A stretch of DNA of 22,541 bases from positions 1-22,541 of the forward strand of contig CAKSJF010000040.1 of assembly GCA_934462945.1 (NCBI GenBank), given 5' to 3'. Made by a program: the position numbers and the translations under genes. The notes under the pieces were generated by a model. That model saw only the letters and a list, made by a program, of their open reading frames with translations. It was not told the origin of the DNA and searched no databases. The stretch comes from an uncultured Clostridia bacterium. Lineage in GTDB: Bacteria > Bacillota > Clostridia > UBA1381. This document shows, piece after piece, positions 8,181-15,001 of the stretch. How positions within the stretch are numbered: position 1 is the stretch's first letter; the number at the start of each line of letters is the position of its first letter.

Positions 8181-8200
8181 AAGCTTACCCTCCAAAATTG

Positions 8201-8226
8201 AACATTTGAATAATTGTTCATATGTT
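8201..8226. promoter_or_regulatory. SmtB/ArsR-family metal-sensor operator
   Basis: AACATTTGAA (8201-8210), six bases, then TTCATATGTT (8217-8226): the two ten-base arms match at nine of ten positions as an inverted repeat. This is the 12-2-12-like pattern (TGAA-N6-TTCA core with outer AT-rich arms) bound by SmtB, CzrA and CadC-type repressors. It begins right at the expected transcription start of the ATPase promoter, so bound repressor would block it. No arsR/smtB gene is seen in the window. Confidence 0.85.
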
Positions 8227-8232
8227 ATTTTT

Positions 8233-8261
8233 ATTATAATCCCCTTTTCCTGATTTGTCAA
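8233..8261 (-). promoter_or_regulatory. sigma-A promoter of the metal ATPase gene
   Basis: On the minus strand TTGACA (8261-8256) and TATAAT (8238-8233) are both perfect consensus with the ideal 17-base spacer. The expected start falls near 8226, at the edge of the SmtB-type operator. A full-strength promoter with an operator at its start is the usual design for a tightly repressed metal-resistance gene. Confidence 0.9.
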
Positions 8262-8313
8262 TACTTTTTTTAAAATTTTTTTATTTCTATTTTGCACAGC
8301 AACAGCGTGTTGC

Positions 8314-8342
8314 TTGCAATTTTTTTATGACTGTGTTAAAAT
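8314..8342 (+). promoter_or_regulatory. probable sigma-A promoter of the Xre/zinc-ribbon gene
   Basis: TTGCAA (8314-8319) and TAAAAT (8337-8342) are separated by 17 bases. Transcription would start about 15 bases before the GTG-free start at 8364, giving a very short leader that contains the GGAG site at 8351-8354. It is divergent from the ATPase promoter, about 50 bases away. Confidence 0.5.
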
Positions 8343-8363
8343 GGAAATAAGGAGATGATAGAT

Positions 8364-8804
8364 ATGGAAACAAAGGATGTTTTGTTGGAATTAAGAACGA
8401 AAAAGGGATTATCGCAGGATGAGCTTGCAAAGGAGCTGTTTGTCACAAGACAGGCGGTATCACGCTGGGAAAATGGCGACACAATCCCAAATACAGAAAC
8501 CTTAAAATTGCTTTCAAAATTTTATGATGTTTCAATTAACACGCTCTTAGGCTCTCCCCGGCAGCTGATCTGCCAGTGCTGCGGCATGCCGCTGGAAGAT
8601 TCCAACATCAGCCGGGAGAAGGACGGCAGCTTGAATGAGGAGTATTGCCAATGGTGCTATGAGAACGGAAATTTCACCTATTCCAGCAAGGAACAGCTGA
8701 TTGATTTCTGCGTAGAGCATATGGCAAATGAAAACTGGCCGAAAGAACAGGTGCGGGCGCATATGGAGGCGGTTGTGCCGGAATTAAAGCACTGGAAAAA
8801 ATAA
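8364..8804 (+). CDS. Xre-type HTH regulator fused to a putative zinc-ribbon domain
   Basis: Predicted 146 residues. Residues 6-62 are an Xre/Cro helix-turn-helix with the typical GLSQDELAKEL and RQAVSRWENG. Residues 68-120 match the 'putative zinc ribbon' family: CQCCGMPL with C70/C73, then EEYCQWCYENGNFT with C95/C98, ending in a helix. The start at 8364 is preferred because GGAG (8351-8354) is nine bases upstream; the in-frame ATG at 8355 touches that site. The zinc ribbon often occurs alone as a small protein, and the fusion with Xre is known in Firmicutes. It is transcribed away from the metal ATPase from a shared intergenic region, so it may sense metal or redox state, but nothing in the sequence proves that link. 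It ends at a strong two-way terminator. Confidence 0.85.
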   Translation: METKDVLLELRTKKGLSQDELAKELFVTRQAVSRWENGDTIPNTETLKLLSKFYDVSINTLLGSPRQLICQCCGMPLEDSNISREKDGSLNEEYCQWCYENGNFTYSSKEQLIDFCVEHMANENWPKEQVRAHMEAVVPELKHWKK

Positions 8805-8810
8805 GATTAA

Positions 8811-8848
8811 AAGAAACGCAGCCACATTATGAGTTGACTGCGTTTCTT
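8811..8848. terminator. bidirectional terminator between converging genes
   Basis: AAGAAACGCAG (8811-8821) and CTGCGTTTCTT (8838-8848) pair perfectly over 11 bases around a 16-base loop. It starts seven bases after the stop of the + strand Xre gene and ends immediately before the minus-strand stop codon at 8849-8851. The T-rich arm gives a T tract in either direction. Confidence 0.8.
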
Positions 8849-9778
8849 CTAATCAGAGATGAGAGTCTCATCTCTGACGTAGGTATCATTTCTTGCCTTG
8901 CTGCTCAGCTCCGGACTTTTTTTGCCGTCGATCAGGAATTGAACTGCCTGCACCTGATCCAGTTCGGTGAGGGAGTTTACAATGGAGTAAACCGCAAGCT
9001 TTTCTTTCTCCTCTGAACCGAGGTTTTTGCTCACAAAATTTCCTTTTAAATTGACAAAGCAGGTTCCGTCGGTGGTTTCTGCCGAGATCAGTCCGGTGTC
9101 GGATGTTAAAACCGCGGAAAGATCCTTGTCCTCCGGTCCTTTGATCAATTCATTCACCACATACTGCTCCAGCGGAGTGGTATCGGTTATTTTGATGCGG
9201 CGCAGCTCGCGGCTTAAGTGTTTTCCGTCCGCTGTCGCAAAATAAAGTGCGATATAGCGGGATTCTGCACTTTCTCTGTCCGATTCCAGATTGATTTCAT
9301 TGCCGGAGAGCGGTGCAATTGCACGTCCGTCCGGATATGCGGCAGGGCGGCTGTTCACCGTTACCTGTACCGTTGTAATACCGGGAACCTGGGAAAGGGT
9401 TTTCACCACAGCATAGACGCGGAGCGTGTTTTTAGCACTGTCATCTGAAAGAAATTCGTCTGAAAAATCAACGGTCAGCGTCTGTGTTTCGCGCAGAATG
9501 CTGTTGACCGAGGTGTTTTTCTCTAAAAGCCGGCTACAGCTTCTTCGGGCAGGTCCTTTTATCAGACTCTGCAAAACAGAGTCCACCAGTTCCTGCGAAC
9601 GTTGATAGCGGATGGTTCTGCGCTCCGGCAAAAGTCCGGTTGCGTCCTCGTTAAAGAAATACAGTTCCAGCTCAAATTTGAGCGTGACGTGGCTTTTTTG
9701 TATGAGGATGCCGGAAATCAGCGCCGCAGCGGTCAGTATCAGCGACAACGCTGCCAGTATCCATTGTTTTTTGTTCAT
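8849..9778 (-). CDS. double GerMN-domain membrane-anchored protein
   Basis: Predicted 309 residues: a short basic N-terminus, one hydrophobic segment at about 6-26 (signal anchor, no lipobox Cys), then two GerMN-type domains at about 36-148 and 174-288. Each domain carries the pattern of an opening beta strand ending in YFF/YFAT, a helix, and LIKGP (72-76 and 211-215), which is the hallmark of GerMN. GerM of Bacillus subtilis acts in sporulation and germination cell-wall work, and other GerMN proteins lie near amidases. ATG at 9776-9778 has AAAGGATG upstream; the frame is open 21 codons further without a better site. It follows the kinase gene by 19 bases and is the last gene of the minus-strand operon. 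Outer-face location is likely; exact role unknown. Confidence 0.82.
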   Translation of the reverse strand: MNKKQWILAALSLILTAAALISGILIQKSHVTLKFELELYFFNEDATGLLPERRTIRYQRSQELVDSVLQSLIKGPARRSCSRLLEKNTSVNSILRETQTLTVDFSDEFLSDDSAKNTLRVYAVVKTLSQVPGITTVQVTVNSRPAAYPDGRAIAPLSGNEINLESDRESAESRYIALYFATADGKHLSRELRRIKITDTTPLEQYVVNELIKGPEDKDLSAVLTSDTGLISAETTDGTCFVNLKGNFVSKNLGSEEKEKLAVYSIVNSLTELDQVQAVQFLIDGKKSPELSSKARNDTYVRDETLISD

Positions 9779-9797
9779 AGTTTCATCCTTTCCGGAA

Positions 9798-11252
9798 TCA
9801 TGACTGTTCCTCTGCGCAATGATAAGGCAGACGGATTTCAAAAATACTGCCGGCTTCTCCGGCGCTGGTTACCGTAATGCTGCCGCCGTGCAGTTGGACG
9901 GCTTCCCGGGCGATTGCAAGTCCCAAGCCTGTTCCGCCGGTTGCGCGTGCACGCGAATCGTCCAAGCGGTAGAAACGCTCAAAAATGTGTTCTCTCTCCT
10001 GCTCCGGAATGCCGGGCCCGTTGTCCTCTACGCGGACAACTGCTTCCTGACCGTCTATTTCCAGACTCATTTTCACAAATCCGCCCTCCGGAGAATATTT
10101 GATTGCATTATCTGTAATATTATATACTGCCTCCCAGATCTTATCGTAATCCAGCAGAATCGGTTTAATATTTTCTGATTCAATATTGGTATAAAGCACA
10201 ATATTTTTTGCATTTGCTGCCGGGGTCAGCTTTTTTGCAATGGCGTTTAGCATTACCACAAAATCCACCGGCTCCATTTTTGGTTCGGATTTTCCGGAAT
10301 CCAGACGGGTCAGTGTTAAAAGACGCTCCACAATCCGGGTCAGCCGGTCCACCTCGTCGCTTAAGTCGCTCAAAAAGTCCCGTACCATCACAGGGTCAGG
10401 CTCGTTTGCAGACACCACGCTGTCACAAATCAGTTTGATGGTTGCCAGCGGTGTTTTTAATTCATGCGAAACGTCAGATACAAATTTTTTGCGGTTTTCT
10501 TCCAGATTCTGAAGCTCCGAACTCATGTAGTTCAGCGTTTCAGCCATCTGTGCAAGCTCGTCATGACCTTTTACCGTCACTTTCCGGGAGAAGTTTCCCT
10601 TGGAAATATCCCGGGCAACCTGCGTTACCTCGTCCACCGGAGAGGTAATAATATAGGACATGCCAAAGCTGAGCATGCCGACTAAAATACTAATCAACGC
10701 AGAAAAAAGATACAGGCTGACCTGAATGGATTTTACGGTATTATCCAGATCGGCAATCGATTCTGTGAGATAAACTGCCCCTAAAATTTTTCCAGCGCGT
10801 TTCATCGGAACGGTTACCGAAAGAATATGTGTATTCGGTGCAATCAGCGAGGCGCTGTGGGCAGGCTCGCCAGCAAATGCATCGGTCAGAATATCCCGGA
10901 TAAAGATTTTTCCGGCAAGGCTTGCCTCCTGGTTTGTGTCCATAATGACCTGGTAGTTTGGATCAACAATAATATTCCGGATTGAGGTTCCGGATAAAAC
11001 CTGCACAACGCTGTCCTGTGCAGAGGAATCCTCCTGGAGGTTTTCGTGCGGAATGACCAGATCTGCAATAATATTTGCCTTGGCAAACAGGCTGATCTGT
11101 TCATTCTGATAGAGGTTGTCCCGCAGAGCGCCGATGATGTAGATGCTCATTAAAAGCAGCGTGATCAGGATTACCACGCAGTAGGTTGCCATCATGCTCC
11201 AGCGCATGGAGGAGAAAAACGGCTTAATCTTTTTTATAGTAATAACCAACAC
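9798..11252 (-). CDS. membrane sensor histidine kinase (WalK/ResE-like architecture)
   Basis: Predicted 484 residues: TM1 about 19-42, an extracytoplasmic region of about 138 residues resembling a single Cache/PAS-like sensor, TM2 about 181-202, a HAMP domain, then a HisKA domain with phosphorylated H263 in SHELKTPL. A HATPase domain follows with the N box (ITDNAIKYSPEGG), G1 (VEDNGPGIP) and G2 (GGTGLGLAIA). It would phosphorylate the response regulator encoded just upstream. The start is uncertain: GTG at 11252 overlaps the regulator gene by 29 bases with a GGGG just before it, whereas the next ATG (MRWSMM) has no ribosome site and would cut off conserved residues. The overlap suggests translational coupling. 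The signal it senses is unknown. Confidence 0.9.
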   Translation of the reverse strand: MLVITIKKIKPFFSSMRWSMMATYCVVILITLLLMSIYIIGALRDNLYQNEQISLFAKANIIADLVIPHENLQEDSSAQDSVVQVLSGTSIRNIIVDPNYQVIMDTNQEASLAGKIFIRDILTDAFAGEPAHSASLIAPNTHILSVTVPMKRAGKILGAVYLTESIADLDNTVKSIQVSLYLFSALISILVGMLSFGMSYIITSPVDEVTQVARDISKGNFSRKVTVKGHDELAQMAETLNYMSSELQNLEENRKKFVSDVSHELKTPLATIKLICDSVVSANEPDPVMVRDFLSDLSDEVDRLTRIVERLLTLTRLDSGKSEPKMEPVDFVVMLNAIAKKLTPAANAKNIVLYTNIESENIKPILLDYDKIWEAVYNITDNAIKYSPEGGFVKMSLEIDGQEAVVRVEDNGPGIPEQEREHIFERFYRLDDSRARATGGTGLGLAIAREAVQLHGGSITVTSAGEAGSIFEIRLPYHCAEEQS

Positions 11253-11904
11253 CCCATTTAGTCATAATATACCGCGGCTGGGCGGCATTTTCCTCCACCT
11301 TTTCGCGCAGACGGCGGATGTGTACGTCAACGGTGCGCACATCGCCCGGATAGTCGAAGCCCCATGCAATATCCAAAAGATTTTCACGGGTGTAAACTCT
11401 CCCGGGATTCTTCATAAACAATTCCAGAAGATCAAATTCCTTGCCGGTCAGCTCAACTGCACGGTCACCCACCAAAACGCGGCGGAAATTATAGTCAAGC
11501 GTCAGATGACCGGAAATCAAAAGATCCTTTTGCTCCTTTGGGGTAGGACTTACCCGGCGCAGAATTGCTTTGATCCGGGAGGTGACCTCACGGATGTTAA
11601 ACGGCTTTGTGATATAATCGTCTGCTCCGTATTCCAGACCTAAAATCTTGTCAATATCCTCGCTGCGCGCCGTCAGCATAATGATCGGCACGTTGGAAAA
11701 TTCGCGGATTGCGCGGCAGGCGCTGAGTCCGTCCATCTTCGGCAGCATCACGTCCAGAAGAATCAGATCAATGCTCTCATCATGTGCAAGCCGGACTGCC
11801 TCCTCTCCGTCAAAGGCAGTTTCCGTCTGATACCCCTCCTGCTCCAGGTTGTATTTTAAGCCCTTTACCAAAAGCTTTTCATCATCCACAATTAAAATTT
11901 TCAA
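11224..11904 (-). CDS. OmpR/PhoB-family response regulator (WalR-like)
   Basis: Predicted 226 residues. The receiver domain has the acidic pair D7/D8, phosphorylation site D51 in LILLDVMLPKMDG, the conserved Thr in MLTAR and K100 in TKPF. The C-terminal winged helix carries LTGKEFDLLELFMKNPG and VDVHIRRLREK and ends GVGYYYKKD, like WalR/YycF and PhoP-type proteins. The start is taken as TTG at 11902-11904, with GAGAGG eight to nine bases upstream and the protein then beginning MKILIVDDE. An ATG at 11931 would overlap the comEA-like gene by 13 bases and give an odd N-terminus. It lies 14 bases after the comEA-like stop and overlaps the kinase gene. It should control surface or envelope genes, by likeness only. 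Confidence 0.93.
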   Translation of the reverse strand: MKILIVDDEKLLVKGLKYNLEQEGYQTETAFDGEEAVRLAHDESIDLILLDVMLPKMDGLSACRAIREFSNVPIIMLTARSEDIDKILGLEYGADDYITKPFNIREVTSRIKAILRRVSPTPKEQKDLLISGHLTLDYNFRRVLVGDRAVELTGKEFDLLELFMKNPGRVYTRENLLDIAWGFDYPGDVRTVDVHIRRLREKVEENAAQPRYIMTKWGVGYYYKKD

Positions 11905-11918
11905 AACATGATCCCTCT

Positions 11919-12314
11919 CTATTCTACACATATATAATCCTTGAGCGACTCAAAGGTTTTCTTGCCAATTCCGGAAACTTTCATAATGTCCTGAACGGTT
12001 TGAAAGCTGCCATGCAGTTCCCGGTATTCGATAATCCATCCGGCTTTCTTTTCACCGATTCCGTCCAAGGTCATCAGTTCTTCTTTTGAAGCCGTATTAA
12101 TATTGATTTTTCCCGACGTTGGCGCGACAGAAGAAGCAGCCTCTTTTGTTGAAGTTGTTTCGGTGGGCGCTGCGCTGTGATAGGTGATTTCTGCGTTGGA
12201 TGGCTTCTCTAAAATATAATCGGTACGTTCGGCGGACTGAAGATATATGCCAAGCGCTGATGTCAGAGCCACCAAAAGCAGAAAACACATCTTGCTGTGA
12301 TTCCTCTTTTTCAT
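11919..12314 (-). CDS. ComEA-like helix-hairpin-helix DNA-binding protein
   Basis: Predicted 131 residues: a short basic start, one membrane segment at about 9-26, a Ser/Thr/Ala-rich linker to about residue 66, then the ComEA C-terminal module. This reads INTASKEELMTLDGIGEKKA followed by a second hairpin MKVSGIGKKTFESL, the two-HhH motif that binds DNA without sequence choice. ComEA on the outer membrane face captures incoming DNA during competence. This version lacks the SLBB domain of B. subtilis ComEA and is shorter. An AAAGG ten bases upstream of ATG serves as ribosome site, and an extended -10 promoter lies at 12360-12365. It is the first gene of an operon with a two-component system and a GerMN protein. 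No comEB or comEC gene follows, so a competence role is uncertain. Confidence 0.85.
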   Translation of the reverse strand: MKKRNHSKMCFLLLVALTSALGIYLQSAERTDYILEKPSNAEITYHSAAPTETTSTKEAASSVAPTSGKININTASKEELMTLDGIGEKKAGWIIEYRELHGSFQTVQDIMKVSGIGKKTFESLKDYICVE

Positions 12315-12359
12315 TTGTATGCCGCCTTTGCATAATACATATTATGTCCTTTTACCTAC

Positions 12360-12368
12360 AGTATACCA
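12360..12368 (-). promoter_or_regulatory. extended -10 promoter for the comEA-like operon
   Basis: On the minus strand TGG directly precedes TATACT (12365-12360), an extended -10 element. No good -35 hexamer stands 17 bases upstream, but a long A/T-tract region (about 12391-12475) follows upstream and could act as an UP element. The start would lie near 12353, giving a leader of about 39 bases. Confidence 0.5.
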
Positions 12369-12479
12369 TAAAACCATGTCACATTTCTATAGTTTTTTAA
12401 AAATTTTTTTACTTTTTTCGATTTTTTTTAATATTTTTTTTAAACAACGCAATTTTTTTCTATTTCTATGACTTTTTCC

Positions 12480-12508
12480 TTGACATTTGTTTGCTTTGAT
12501 GATACAAT
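12480..12508 (+). promoter_or_regulatory. sigma-A promoter of the SGNH hydrolase gene
   Basis: TTGACA (12480-12485), 17 bases, TACAAT (12503-12508). Transcription would start near 12515, 27 bases before the GTG start at 12542, and GAGGGTG lies at 12529-12535. The 227-base gap 12315-12541 contains this promoter, the divergent comEA-type promoter and homopolymeric A/T tracts; I see no gene in it. Confidence 0.85.
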
Positions 12509-12541
12509 AATGGAAAAATATTGATTGTGAGGGTGTCTCAA

Positions 12542-13594
12542 GTGAAAAAAATTATAGACGTCGATCCGAATTATCGGTTCAACACGGATTTTTATAGGGA
12601 GGATATGCATTTTTACGATGTGCGGAAAGCTCCGTTTTCGGTACACGGACTGCTCTGGGAAAATGACGGCTATTGCCGGATGCCGGAGGAGACTGCAAAA
12701 AAGGTCAATGCCGGAGTTCATCAGCTGAGCCGGAATACCGCAGGCGGCAGAATCCGGTTTGCAACCGATTCTCTTTATGTTGGGTTAAGCTGCAAGCTGC
12801 CGGTTGTTACGCGCTTTCCGCATATGCCGATGACCGGTGTTTCCGGGTTTGATCTTTCGGTGGACGGCGTATATTACAGAAGCTTTGCACCGGCGTTGGA
12901 AATGGAGCATGGCTATGACAGCCGGATTGATTTTTCGGAACGGAAAATGCGTGAAATTGAAATCCGCTTTCCTTTATATAATGATGTTTCCGAGGTGCAG
13001 ATTGCTTTGCAGGAATCAGCAGCGTTAGAGCCGGCACGTTCCTACAAATATCAGAAACCGGTTATTTTTTACGGATCGTCCATCACACAGGGCGGATGTG
13101 TCTGCCGTCCGGGACTAAGCTATCCGGCAATTCTGTCTGAAATATTGGATTTTGATTACTGGAACCTCGGATTTTCCGGAAGTGCGTTAGGTGAGGAGGT
13201 TATGTCCGATTATATTGCCTCTCTGGAAATGTCTGTGTTTGTGCTGGATTTCGACCATAATGTGCCGGATGCAGAATATCTGGAGGAAGTGCACGAACCG
13301 TTTTACAGAAAAATCCGCGAAAAACATCCGGATTTGCCGATTCTGATGATTTCCAGACCGGATTTCCGTTTTTGGGGAGACTGTGCCGCAAGACGGGCAG
13401 TGATTGAGAAAACCTATCAGCATGCAAAAGAAAGCGGCGACCGTAAAGTCTGGTATATCGACGGCGAAACGCTTTGGGGTGAACACCGCTGGGATCTTTG
13501 CACAGTAGACGGCATTCATCCGAATGATTTAGGGCATTACCGCATGGCACAGAAAATTGCGCCGGTATTAAAAGATATGCTGGAGGAAGTGTGA
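12542..13594 (+). CDS. two-domain SGNH/GDSL-type hydrolase (carbohydrate esterase-like)
   Basis: Predicted 350 residues. The N-terminal half (about 30-160) is a beta-rich domain of the kind that precedes SGNH hydrolases such as SsfX3. The C-terminal half has block I FYGSSITQG with nucleophile S180, block II NLGFSGSA with G210, DFDHN with N240 in the block III place, and block V VDGIHPND with D323 and H326. All four catalytic elements are therefore present. No signal peptide is seen, so it acts inside the cell unless exported otherwise. GTG at 12542 is chosen because GAGGGTG (12529-12535) is six bases upstream; the TTG at 12521 would fall beside the transcription start. It overlaps the next gene by one base. 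Probable removal of acetyl or other acyl groups from sugars; substrate unknown. Confidence 0.82.
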   Translation: MKKIIDVDPNYRFNTDFYREDMHFYDVRKAPFSVHGLLWENDGYCRMPEETAKKVNAGVHQLSRNTAGGRIRFATDSLYVGLSCKLPVVTRFPHMPMTGVSGFDLSVDGVYYRSFAPALEMEHGYDSRIDFSERKMREIEIRFPLYNDVSEVQIALQESAALEPARSYKYQKPVIFYGSSITQGGCVCRPGLSYPAILSEILDFDYWNLGFSGSALGEEVMSDYIASLEMSVFVLDFDHNVPDAEYLEEVHEPFYRKIREKHPDLPILMISRPDFRFWGDCAARRAVIEKTYQHAKESGDRKVWYIDGETLWGEHRWDLCTVDGIHPNDLGHYRMAQKIAPVLKDMLEEV

Positions 13595-14073
13595 TGATAG
13601 AACATCCGTTTCCGCCGCTGTATGATGAACATTCTAAAATATTGATTCTGGGCAGCTTTCCGTCGGTAAAATCGAGGGAGCAAAGATTTTTCTACGGACA
13701 TCCGCAGAACCGGTTCTGGAGGGTAATGGCGGCGGTGTTCGGAGCGGCTGTGCCGGAGACGATTGAGGAAAAAAAGCAGTTTCTTCTGGAAAACGGGATT
13801 GCGCTTTGGGATGTGATTGCAGCCTGTGAAATTCAGGGAAGTGCGGACAGTACGATCGGACAGGTTGTCCCGAATGATCTTTCGCCGATTTTAAAAACGG
13901 CGCAGATTGCACGTGTGTTCACCAATGGAAAAACCGCAGACCGCTATTACCGGCGCTATACCGAGCGGAACACCGGAATCCCGGCGGTGTGTCTGCCGTC
14001 CACCAGTCCAGCCAATGCGGCATGGGGAACAGAACGGCTCATCTCGGCATGGCAGGCGGTTCGCATGCCATAA
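13594..14073 (+). CDS. DNA-deoxyinosine (hypoxanthine-DNA) glycosylase, UDG family 6
   Basis: Predicted 159 residues, the normal size. Motifs run in order: LILGSFPSVKSRE (17-29), FFYGHPQNRFW (32-42), ALWDVI (70-75) and LPSTSPANA (134-142), all typical of family 6 hypoxanthine-DNA glycosylases in the uracil-DNA glycosylase superfamily. It would remove hypoxanthine, made by adenine deamination, from DNA as the first step of base-excision repair in the cytoplasm. ATG at 13594 shares one base with the stop codon of the hydrolase gene (TGATG) and has GGAGGAA five bases upstream; the GTG at 13591 is too close to that site. Translational coupling to the SGNH gene is likely, but a functional link between the two is not evident. 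Confidence 0.88.
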   Translation: MIEHPFPPLYDEHSKILILGSFPSVKSREQRFFYGHPQNRFWRVMAAVFGAAVPETIEEKKQFLLENGIALWDVIAACEIQGSADSTIGQVVPNDLSPILKTAQIARVFTNGKTADRYYRRYTERNTGIPAVCLPSTSPANAAWGTERLISAWQAVRMP

Positions 14074-14106
14074 GCTTTCAAAAAGCAACAATTTTCTGCA
14101 ATCCTA

Positions 14107-14136
14107 TTGACAAGTATGGTGTATTTATGATACAAT
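14107..14136 (+). promoter_or_regulatory. sigma-A promoter of the second glycan operon
   Basis: TTGACA (14107-14112), an 18-base spacer, TACAAT (14131-14136). The start would fall near 14143, giving a leader of about 105 bases before the chain-length gene at 14248. This is the only clear promoter on the + strand from here to the end of the window, so the genes to 22541 probably form one long transcript. Confidence 0.82.
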
Positions 14137-14144
14137 ACCATTAT

Positions 14145-14208
14145 AGTCACTGTCGGTGGACTTTCTTTGTTTCATAGAGAAAAGCCGATAGGCAGAGCAC
14201 TTTTTTTC
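14145..14208 (+). promoter_or_regulatory. leader with alternative hairpins and a T7 tract (possible attenuator)
   Basis: In the leader, TCGG (14153-14156) can pair with CCGA (14185-14188), continued by CTTTCT (14161-14166) with AGAAAAG (14178-14184). This excludes another small hairpin, AGTC (14145-14148) with GACT (14159-14162). A run of seven T (14201-14207) follows 12 bases after the larger hairpin. Two exclusive folds before a T tract are suggestive of attenuation, but the stems are short. I do not recognise a known riboswitch. Confidence 0.3.
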
Positions 14209-14247
14209 GGACAAATAGATAGATAATAATATAAGGAGCTTGATTGT

Positions 14248-14946
14248 ATGAATGAACAACGGGAAGAAAATATTTTTGAAGATGAAGGGATTGACTTTTT
14301 AGAACTGCTGGAAAGCATCTGGCAGCATAAGCTGATGATTATTCTCTTGGTTCTGGTGTGTGCATTTGCAACCTTTGCAAAGATTTACTATCTTACGCCG
14401 GATTCCTACACAGCAGACGGAATTTTGTATATCAGTAATAAAAAAGAAGCAGTATCAGAGCTGCAAACTATTCAGAAATCCGATATTGATACATCCAGAT
14501 CTCTGAGTGCAACCTGTATCGAGATTTTGAAAACCACGTCCTTTTTAGATGAGATTACGCAGGATGTGCGGGAGTATACACAGGATAATATTTCCGGTAT
14601 GATTAATATCTCCGCCATTAACGAGACAGAGCTTTTAAAGGTGACTGCAACTGCACCGACGGCGCAGGCGGCATATAAAATTTCAGATTCTATTCTGCAA
14701 AAGGCGCCCGGAAAGCTGATGGAGATTTATAAAAACGGTGAAGTAGAAATTGTTGATCCCCCGAAAATGCCGGTTGCTCCGGATGACAAGGGAATTGTAT
14801 TAAAAACCTGTATCGGCGCCTTGATGGGCTTTTTCCTGGGAGTTTTAATTTTGTTCGTGAGAAGCTTTTTTGATACGAAGGTCAGAAGTGCAGAAGCAGC
14901 TGCCAAGAGATATAACGTATCGATTCTGGGCGAACTTCCGGAATAA
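14248..14946 (+). CDS. Wzz/CapA-type polysaccharide chain-length regulator (BY-kinase activator)
   Basis: Predicted 232 residues with the architecture of Gram-positive CapA/CpsC/YveK proteins. It has a short cytoplasmic N-terminus, TM1 at about 28-47, an extracellular region of about 135 residues, the Pro-rich stretch DPPKMPVAPDD (170-180), TM2 at 183-204 and a short cytoplasmic tail. In Firmicutes the tail activates a separate tyrosine kinase, here the next gene. AAGGAG at 14233-14238 stands nine bases before ATG 14248. It is the first gene of the second glycan operon. It would set polymer length and work with the kinase at the membrane. Length is normal for the family. Confidence 0.88.
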   Translation: MNEQREENIFEDEGIDFLELLESIWQHKLMIILLVLVCAFATFAKIYYLTPDSYTADGILYISNKKEAVSELQTIQKSDIDTSRSLSATCIEILKTTSFLDEITQDVREYTQDNISGMINISAINETELLKVTATAPTAQAAYKISDSILQKAPGKLMEIYKNGEVEIVDPPKMPVAPDDKGIVLKTCIGALMGFFLGVLILFVRSFFDTKVRSAEAAAKRYNVSILGELPE

Positions 14947-15001
14947 GCAAAGACTTACAGAGACGGTTTTGAACATGATTGAAAGGGGTTAACGGATCAG
15001 A

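Noticed and set aside
7799..8182. 127-codon + strand frame rich in Arg and His
   Set aside because: It is the complement of the ATPase N-terminus; the His-rich repeat also reads open in other frames. The ATPase frame carries all family motifs.
12391..12475. Homopolymeric T/A region between divergent genes, considered as an origin or attachment site
   Set aside because: No DnaA boxes, iterons or duplicated core sites are visible; it is better read as upstream A/T tracts of the two promoters.
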